Shown: in pieces, positions 1 to 4,205 of the stretch
Position numbering within the stretch: position 1 is the first letter of the stretch
How the letters are laid out: each line of letters starts with the position of its first letter
Origin: Verrucomicrobiota bacterium
GTDB taxonomy: Bacteria; Verrucomicrobiota; Verrucomicrobiia; Verrucomicrobiales; Verrucomicrobiaceae
Reading direction: 5' to 3'
DNA: 5,646 bases
Assembly: GCA_023429545.1 (NCBI GenBank)
Contig: JAEYUU010000639.1
Coordinates: 1 to 5,646, forward strand
The notes under the pieces: model-generated
Database searches by the model: none
Told to the model about the DNA's origin: nothing
What the model saw: only the letters and a program-made list of their open reading frames with translations
Position numbers and translations under genes: made by a program

Positions 1-318
1 TATGTGAAGGACGCCGTGGAGATGACCCTCTTCCTGGCAAACAATCCGGATGCCGGTGGGCTCTACAATCTCGGCTCAGGGAAGGCGCATAGCTGGAAGC
101 AGCTGGTGAGTGCGATTTTTGCCGCTCTGGATTTGCCGGTGAACATTGAGTTCGTGGACATGCCGGAGCATCTTCAGGCCAAGTACCAGTACTACACGTG
201 CGCGGACGTCGTGAAGCTGCGCGCGGCGGGATTCAACGGCACCATTACCGAGCTCGAGGTGGCGGTGAAGGACTACGTTCAGCGCTATCTGGCCCCGTGC
301 AAATTGCTCGGTGACTGA
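1..318 (+). CDS. hldD: ADP-L-glycero-D-manno-heptose-6-epimerase, C-terminal part (partial at window start)
   Basis: This is the last 105 codons of an extended short-chain dehydrogenase/reductase-type epimerase; the reading frame is open at base 1, so the gene begins before the window. HldD (RfaD, WaaD) converts ADP-D-glycero-beta-D-manno-heptose to the L-glycero form in the cytoplasm, the last step in making the heptose donor for the LPS inner core. Visible family signatures are the YVKDAV segment at the very start (compare YVGDV in E. coli HldD), the GLYNLGSGKAHSW block near residue 20, and the C-terminal YQYYTCADVVKLRAAGF block near residues 62-78, which closely matches the YQ-FT-AD-LRAAG pattern of E. 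coli HldD. The NAD-binding Rossmann half and the catalytic Tyr/Lys lie upstream and cannot be checked. The stop is TGA at 316-318. The gene implies an LPS-bearing Gram-negative cell. A different NDP-sugar epimerase is possible, but the C-terminal block argues for HldD. Confidence 0.88.
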   Translation, partial: YVKDAVEMTLFLANNPDAGGLYNLGSGKAHSWKQLVSAIFAALDLPVNIEFVDMPEHLQAKYQYYTCADVVKLRAAGFNGTITELEVAVKDYVQRYLAPCKLLGD

Positions 319-337
319 CTGAGCATGGCGCGATGGA

Positions 338-354
338 AGGCGGGCGGGCCGCCT
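338..354 (+). terminator. Possible hairpin after hldD, no U-tract
   Basis: A perfect 6-bp GC-rich stem (338-343 with 349-354) encloses a 5-nt loop and starts 20 nt after the hldD stop. It could end hldD transcription or protect the 3' end. It has no downstream T-run, so it is not a canonical intrinsic terminator, and stems of this size can arise by chance in GC-rich DNA. Confidence 0.22.
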
Positions 355-517
355 CCTCAACGGTCCGGCCATCTGCGGGGAGTTGGAGCGCTGCAAAAAG
401 GCAGCAATACCTATCCAGCAGAGCCGCCGGGCAAATTGCACGAGCGCCTGCCGAAAAACAATTTTTGGGCGAACTTGGGGAGCGTTCGTACTCATTAAGA
501 AGGGACGATGGGCATTT

Positions 518-534
518 CCGACTAAAACAGTCGG
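518..534 (+). other. Perfect 6-bp inverted repeat with A-rich loop
   Basis: CCGACT (518-523) and AGTCGG (529-534) are exact reverse complements around the loop AAAAC, followed by CTTT. The dyad lies 70-90 nt before the HD-domain start codon. It could be an operator, an attenuator-like hairpin or a weak terminator. No T-run longer than three follows it, and nothing in the sequence decides its role. Confidence 0.3.
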
Positions 535-586
535 CTTTGCATTGCGGAATGTGTTGTTTTCACCCCGGAAGCCCCTAAGATTACCT

Positions 587-600
587 TCGGCTTGAGCCGA
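587..600 (+). promoter_or_regulatory. Hairpin directly before the HD-domain gene start codon
   Basis: TCGGC (587-591) and GCCGA (596-600) pair around a 4-nt loop (TTGA), with a possible extra T-G pair at 586/601. The stem ends 5 nt before the ATG at 606 and covers the place where a ribosome binding site would sit. No Shine-Dalgarno sequence is visible there. If it forms in the mRNA, it could limit initiation of the phosphohydrolase. The short stem makes this tentative. Confidence 0.25.
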
Positions 601-605
601 GAACT

Positions 606-2243
606 ATGTTGGAATTCATCAAACGGTCGCGTCTGACCCGCCAAGGGCTTTCTTGTGGAAAGACGCGTCGCAAGCACCTGGACAGCGAACTTTGGGAGGT
701 CTTGCGTGAAAACCCGCTCGTCGGCATTGCCATTTTCGCCGCTGGCTTTCTCCTCACCACCCCGCTTCTGGGGGCGCTGGCGGAAAATCTGCCAGCCGCA
801 GCCGGGGTTAGCCCGGTGTTTATCGCGGCGGTGTTCATGACCGCTGCGCTCCACTGGTCACTGGGCTTTCCGAGCCATCTGCAGACGAATGGAACCGCCC
901 TGCTGATGCTGAGTTCGCTGGGGCTGCATTTGGCCACGGTGGGCGCGGTGCTTAGCTACGGGCACCATCGCGGCTGGAGCGCGGATTACGCCATCTTCCT
1001 CGTGCCGCACGCGCTGGCACCCATGGTGCTTTGCATGCTGGCGGGTCGCCGGCTCGGTTTTTTCGGTGCGTTCTATGCCGCCATCCTCGGGGCTCCGCTG
1101 GTCCCCTCCCCTTCCGTGCTGCAATTTATTGCCACGGCGCTGGCAATTGGATTCTTTGGCGTCTTCATCACGCGCAAGGTGCGCCGCCGCAGCCGTCTGC
1201 TGACGAGCGGGGTCTATCTGGGTGTCTTTGCCACGGGGATGATGATCTTCTTCGGACAGACGCCGACATCGATGGCGAGTGCCCGCGAGGCGCTGACCAT
1301 GCTTGCTCCACTTTTCTGCGGCATCCTTTCCGTGATGGTGGCGGGTGCGGTGCTGCCGGCGTTTGAATCGCTCTTCCACCGGACCACGGCCATCTCCTGG
1401 CTGGAGCTCGGGGATCTGAACCATCCGCTCATGAAGCGCCTGAGCATGGAGGCTCCGGGCACCTATCACCACTCCCTCGTGGTGGCCAATCTCGCCGAGG
1501 CGGCAGCGGAGTCCATCAATGCCAATGCCACGATGTGCCGCGTATGCAGCTACTTCCATGACATCGGGAAGCTCACGAAGCCGGAATATTTCATCGAGAA
1601 CATGGATCCGGAGAACAATCCGCACGATGACCTCACGGCCCGCATGAGCGCCCTGGTGCTCATCGCCCATGTGAAGGACGGCGTGGACATCGCAATCAAG
1701 CACAGCCTGAACAGTGCCATCATCGATGTGATCGAGCAGCACCATGGAAACTCGCTGGTGTATTATTTCTACCGCCGGGCGCTGGAGCAAAAGAAGGAGG
1801 CGCTGAAACTGGTGGAGGAGGACAAGGCACGGCAGGACGATGTGCCGGATGTAAGCGAGGACGGCTTCCGCTATCCCGGCCCCAGGCCGCAGTTCAAGGA
1901 GAGCGCTATCATCTCACTGGCGGACGCCGTGGAAAGCGCGAGCCGCACCCTGGCCAAGCCCACGCCGAACCGCGTGGAACAGCTCGTGGATGACATCGTG
2001 CGCAACCGCCTGCTGGATCATCAACTCGACGAGTGCGACCTGACGCTGGCGGAGCTGTCATGCATCAAGGCCAGCTTTGTGAAGACGCTCATGAGTATGA
2101 TGCACAGCCGCATCAAGTATCCCAAGGAGACCACGGAGAAGACGCGGGATGAAGAGGTGCGCAAGCAGGCACGCGATCTGGAAAAACCCTCCGAACACGG
2201 CGTGGGGACAAAAGCTCCCGCCCGCAACAGCACGGCTGCCTAG
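606..2243 (+). CDS. Membrane HD-domain phosphohydrolase, PgpH/YqfF (7TM-HD) family, lacking the extracytoplasmic domain
   Basis: This 545-residue inner-membrane protein has a cytoplasmic C-terminal HD phosphohydrolase domain. Listeria PgpH, the characterised relative, hydrolyses c-di-AMP to pApA; that activity here is inferred. A basic N-terminus (residues 5-24) precedes about seven hydrophobic segments: roughly 38-57, 68-88, 97-118, 127-146, 150-188 (perhaps two), 198-217 and 229-253. The HD domain (about 265-505) shows the expected metal ligands: H289 in TYHHS, H318-D319 in YFHDIGK, H355, H379-H380 in EQHHG and D440 in SLADAVESASR. The intervals 29, 37 and 24 between the first ligands match Listeria PgpH as I remember it; about 17 extra residues lie before D440. 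The tail (505-545) is charged and probably disordered. Classical members carry a large extracytoplasmic domain after the first helix, which is absent here. The in-frame TAA at 576-578 excludes a longer N-terminus, so ATG 606 is the first possible start. No Shine-Dalgarno is seen. It leads a cluster ending in ybeY. Confidence 0.9.
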   Translation: MLEFIKRSRLTRQGLSCGKTRRKHLDSELWEVLRENPLVGIAIFAAGFLLTTPLLGALAENLPAAAGVSPVFIAAVFMTAALHWSLGFPSHLQTNGTALLMLSSLGLHLATVGAVLSYGHHRGWSADYAIFLVPHALAPMVLCMLAGRRLGFFGAFYAAILGAPLVPSPSVLQFIATALAIGFFGVFITRKVRRRSRLLTSGVYLGVFATGMMIFFGQTPTSMASAREALTMLAPLFCGILSVMVAGAVLPAFESLFHRTTAISWLELGDLNHPLMKRLSMEAPGTYHHSLVVANLAEAAAESINANATMCRVCSYFHDIGKLTKPEYFIENMDPENNPHDDLTARMSALVLIAHVKDGVDIAIKHSLNSAIIDVIEQHHGNSLVYYFYRRALEQKKEALKLVEEDKARQDDVPDVSEDGFRYPGPRPQFKESAIISLADAVESASRTLAKPTPNRVEQLVDDIVRNRLLDHQLDECDLTLAELSCIKASFVKTLMSMMHSRIKYPKETTEKTRDEEVRKQARDLEKPSEHGVGTKAPARNSTAA

Positions 2244-2270
2244 CAGCAGCGAACCCCAGGCGTGGCGCAC

Positions 2271-2783
2271 ATGAAGCAGGGTTTCGCTCTCGCTGGGACG
2301 TGCTTCCTGATTTCGATTGCCGCCTTCCTGGCATACGTGTGGATGAATGCAGAACGTCTGCCGGAACGCGTGGCCACCGATTTCACCATGCAGGGAGAGC
2401 CAGAAACGTGGATGAGCCGCGGTGAACATCTCACGTTCATGACTGGCATGGGCATCGGAGTACCATTCTCCGTAGTGGGTATGTTCCTCCTGATCCGACG
2501 TGTGCCAGCGCGCTTTGTTCGGCTGCCTTACCGGGACTACTGGCTCGCTGAGGAGAGACGGTCATCCACCTCGGGGTGGATGACCCGGTCAGCCCTCTGG
2601 CTGGGCTGCGGCTTTACAGTGGGAATGGGTATGCTTCACGAACTCATTCTCCGTGCCAACCAGCAGACTCCGGCCACGCTGGACTCAGGTCCGGTGCTTC
2701 TCGTGGTGGCGCTCATGATGGCCTGTGCCGTGGCGTTTGTGATCGCAACGGTTCTTCACTTTCACAAACCGCCCGGCGCGTGA
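2271..2783 (+). CDS. DUF1648-type four-helix membrane protein
   Basis: A 170-residue integral membrane protein of unknown function. Hydrophobic segments fall near residues 5-24, 54-75, 105-126 and 140-162. Between the first two lies the DUF1648 signature, LPERVATDF followed by GEPETWMSR (residues 30-50). After helix 2 comes LPYRDYWLAEERR (85-97), a segment often seen in this family before helix 3. DUF1648 also occurs in SdpI-type membrane proteins, where B. subtilis SdpI gives immunity to a toxin; nothing here shows that role. I chose ATG 2271 over the in-frame GTG at 2262 because AGG (2258-2260) lies 10 nt before the ATG but only 1 nt before the GTG. The gene starts 27 nt after the HD-domain gene and ends 12 nt before ybeY, so it is probably translated from the same mRNA. 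It is the only gene here with even a weak Shine-Dalgarno. Confidence 0.8.
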   Translation: MKQGFALAGTCFLISIAAFLAYVWMNAERLPERVATDFTMQGEPETWMSRGEHLTFMTGMGIGVPFSVVGMFLLIRRVPARFVRLPYRDYWLAEERRSSTSGWMTRSALWLGCGFTVGMGMLHELILRANQQTPATLDSGPVLLVVALMMACAVAFVIATVLHFHKPPGA

Positions 2784-2795
2784 AATCTTCTTCCC

Positions 2796-3242
2796 ATGGC
2801 GAAACCGAAATTGCGTCTCTACAACCATCACCCCAAGGCCAGAGGTGCTCCCCTGCCCTTGTGGCGTCGCGTGGCGCGGCATGCCCTGCCGCTGGTGAAG
2901 GCCGAGGCCACGTCTGCGGATGCTGCGCTCCTGCAGGTGGAGGAAGTGGAGATCTCATTTGTCACGGATGAAGCGATTGCCGCCGTGCATGGTGAGTTCA
3001 TGGATGATCCCACACCCACCGACGTGATTACCTTCCATCACGGCGAGATCCTCATCTCACTCGATACCGCAAAGCGGCAGGCGGCGGAACACCAGGTGCC
3101 GTGGGAGCGGGAGACGGCCCTGTACATCATTCATGGCCTGCTGCATCTCGCTGGTTGGGATGATCGGGAGGAAGCGGAGCGGAAGAAGATGCACGAGGTG
3201 CAGGACAGGATCTTAAGCGGGGTGTGGGAGAAGGCTGACTGA
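2796..3242 (+). CDS. ybeY: Endoribonuclease YbeY (rRNA maturation factor) with altered metal site
   Basis: YbeY is a small cytoplasmic metallo-endoribonuclease needed for 16S rRNA 3'-end maturation and ribosome quality control. At 148 residues this protein has the usual length. The core is visible in order: a beta strand with VEISFVTDEAI (51-61), the PTDVITF motif (74-80), the HGEILIS strand (82-88) and the metal-binding helix HGLLHLAGWDD (113-123). The canonical motif is H-G-x-L-H-L-x-G-Y-D-H; H113 and H117 are kept, but the third ligand is D123 instead of His. The conserved Arg before PT(D/N)V (R59 in E. coli) is replaced by Met69. Bacteroidetes-type YbeY proteins, as I recall them, also vary at these places, so this is probably a functional lineage variant. 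The start is ATG 2796, 12 nt after the previous stop, without a clear Shine-Dalgarno. Its placement downstream of a PgpH-type gene supports the identification. Confidence 0.9.
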   Translation: MAKPKLRLYNHHPKARGAPLPLWRRVARHALPLVKAEATSADAALLQVEEVEISFVTDEAIAAVHGEFMDDPTPTDVITFHHGEILISLDTAKRQAAEHQVPWERETALYIIHGLLHLAGWDDREEAERKKMHEVQDRILSGVWEKAD

Positions 3243-3341
3243 CCTCAATCCCCCGATTTCCCGGTCGTGGCCCATCTGTGAAAACGCACCACTCCAGCCC
3301 ACAAGGTTGCCATGCCGGGCGAGCGGCGGAGTATTCCGTTA

Positions 3342-3368
3342 GTGTCCACTAGTGGTCAAAAAAGACAC
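3342..3368. promoter_or_regulatory. Nested dyad with 10-bp palindrome, possible operator
   Basis: CCACTAGTGG (3346-3355) is a perfect palindrome. It is overlapped by a second inverted repeat, GTGTC (3342-3346) with GACAC (3364-3368), which encloses an A-tract (3358-3363). Symmetric sites of this kind are typical of dimeric repressor binding. The position about 85-110 nt before the PIG-L gene fits a promoter-proximal site, but no regulator is identifiable. Confidence 0.3.
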
Positions 3369-3380
3369 CTTCTCCCTGCA

Positions 3381-3390
3381 TAGCGCGCTA
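3381..3390. promoter_or_regulatory. Perfect 10-bp palindrome TAGCGCGCTA
   Basis: A self-complementary 10-mer lies 60 nt before the PIG-L start codon and just upstream of the A/T-rich repeats. It may be a protein-binding site. It has no loop, so it is not a good RNA hairpin. A chance occurrence cannot be excluded. Confidence 0.25.
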
Positions 3391-3395
3391 TCCGC

Positions 3396-3427
3396 AATCA
3401 AAAATCCCAAATCAAAAATCATAAATC
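3396..3427. repeat. Short tandem repeat, 14-bp period, A/T-rich
   Basis: The 11-mer AATCAAAAATC occurs exactly at 3396-3406 and 3410-3420, and the period continues with AATC at 3424-3427. The 3-nt spacers are CCA and ATA. The A-tracts repeat every 14 bp rather than every helical turn. The repeat contrasts sharply with the GC-rich genes on either side and ends 23 nt before the PIG-L start codon. It could be an intergenic repeat family, a bent upstream element or a slippage product. Confidence 0.6.
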
Positions 3428-3450
3428 TCCCATAGTGGCGTATTCCAAAA

Positions 3451-4143
3451 ATGCCTCTTCCCCAGACCATCCTTGCCATTGGCGCCCACTATGACGATTG
3501 CGTCTTCGGCATTCCCGGGATCCTGCTGCAGGCGGTGAGGAAACACCATCGCGTGGTCATTCTCTCGCTGATCGGCGACTACACGAACTGGCCACCGGTG
3601 CAGGGCCGTGAGCCGCAGCTTTTAGAGACAACCAGACAACTTGCCCAGGAGCGCGGCATGGAGATGCGCTTTTTGAAGCACGCGTCCATGCACTTCCGCC
3701 TCGGGGAGGACACCCAGCGCGAGGTCGCGGAGATCGTGGAAGACGTGAAGCCCACCACCGCCTTCATGCTGTGGCCGCAGGATCGCCATCCGGATCACGA
3801 ATCGGCAGCGTCCATCTGCAAGGCGGCGCTCATGCAGCCGCGCACCATCCTGGGACGTGATTGCCCCGCGCCGCGCCGCGTCTTCTGCTACGACAACGGC
3901 CCGCGCCACACCATCGGATTCGAGCCAAACACCTTTGTGGACGTCACTGCCGAGTGGCCCGCCGCCATGGAGTGGCTGGGCCGGCTCATGGCCTTCGTGG
4001 ACAAGAAGGAGTATGATGCCGCCACCCTGGACTCCAGCCGGATGGCGAAGGAATCCCTCTCCCGTTATCGGGGCGCCACCTGCGGTGTGAAGTATGCCGA
4101 GGCTGTGTGGTCCATGACCGCTGCACCGGTGGAGATTCTCTAG
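3451..4143 (+). CDS. PIG-L/LmbE-family zinc deacetylase
   Basis: A 230-residue cytoplasmic protein of the PIG-L superfamily, whose members remove acetyl groups from N-acetylglucosamine-type sugars (for example MshB in mycothiol synthesis, PIG-L in GPI-anchor synthesis, BshB in bacillithiol synthesis). The Rossmann-like start ILAIGAHYDDCVFG (7-20) carries the first metal motif, normally AHPDDE: H13 and D16 should bind zinc and D15 should be the catalytic base. The second motif, RHPDHESA (112-119), provides H116 as the third zinc ligand. Variants here are Tyr for Pro at 14 and Cys for Glu at 17; neither is a direct ligand. The C-terminal RYRGATCGVKYAEAV (205-219) is a usual family ending. The start is fixed by motif position and by an in-frame TAG at 3433-3435. 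There is no Shine-Dalgarno and no signal peptide. The substrate is unknown; the secreted beta-helix gene 62 nt downstream hints at glycan metabolism, weakly. Confidence 0.87.
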   Translation: MPLPQTILAIGAHYDDCVFGIPGILLQAVRKHHRVVILSLIGDYTNWPPVQGREPQLLETTRQLAQERGMEMRFLKHASMHFRLGEDTQREVAEIVEDVKPTTAFMLWPQDRHPDHESAASICKAALMQPRTILGRDCPAPRRVFCYDNGPRHTIGFEPNTFVDVTAEWPAAMEWLGRLMAFVDKKEYDAATLDSSRMAKESLSRYRGATCGVKYAEAVWSMTAAPVEIL

Positions 4144-4205
4144 CGCCATTCATTCCGCCCGTGCATGGTCTTCCACTCCATCATCGTTTTCTCTTTTTTC
4201 CTCTC

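Larger units (their letters stand above)
319..605. other. Intergenic region between hldD and the HD-domain gene
   Basis: These 287 nt hold no reading frame with a credible protein: the short frames here are of odd composition, overlap each other on both strands and match nothing I recognise. The stretch from about 390 to 580 is more A/T-rich than the flanking genes, as expected for a regulatory region. It contains the hairpins listed at 338-354, 518-534 and 587-600. An in-frame TAA at 576-578 fixes the upstream limit of the following gene. The promoter for the 606-3242 cluster probably lies here. The best candidate I could find (TTGTTT at 554-559, 16 nt, TAAGAT at 576-581) is too weak to call. 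Confidence 0.5.
3243..3450. other. Intergenic region between ybeY and the PIG-L gene
   Basis: This 208-nt stretch separates two probable transcription units. It contains no credible gene. It carries two perfect 10-bp palindromes (3346-3355 and 3381-3390) and an A/T-rich 14-bp-period repeat (3396-3427), all within 105 nt of the PIG-L start codon, as expected for a control region. TTGCCA at 3307-3312 resembles a -35 box, but its nearest -10 candidate (TATTCC, 3332-3337) is 19 nt away and poor. I see no intrinsic terminator after ybeY. Confidence 0.5.

Noticed and set aside
554..581. Promoter candidate TTGTTT, 16-nt spacer, TAAGAT.
   Set aside because: Only 3 of 6 and 4 of 6 bases match the sigma-70 consensus, and such matches are expected by chance in this A/T-richer stretch.
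333..595. Two short overlapping plus-strand frames in the gap after hldD.
   Set aside because: Their translations are Arg/Ser-rich, resemble nothing known and overlap in different frames; no ribosome binding site or conserved feature supports either.
858..1790. A 310-codon open frame on the minus strand within the HD-domain gene.
   Set aside because: Its composition is rich in R, H, Q and G with no domain, and the plus strand carries all HD motifs. It is a shadow.
3396..3427. The 14-bp repeat as a CRISPR array.
   Set aside because: The units are far too short, the spacers are 3 nt and no cas gene is present.
3622..4149. A 175-codon open frame on the minus strand opposite the PIG-L gene.
   Set aside because: Its sequence is rich in H and G without recognisable motifs. 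The plus strand has intact zinc motifs.
4107..4205. N-terminal extension of the beta-helix protein from GTG 4107.
   Set aside because: It would overlap the PIG-L gene by 37 nt and bury the signal peptide behind 33 residues. ATG 4206 gives a textbook export signal.
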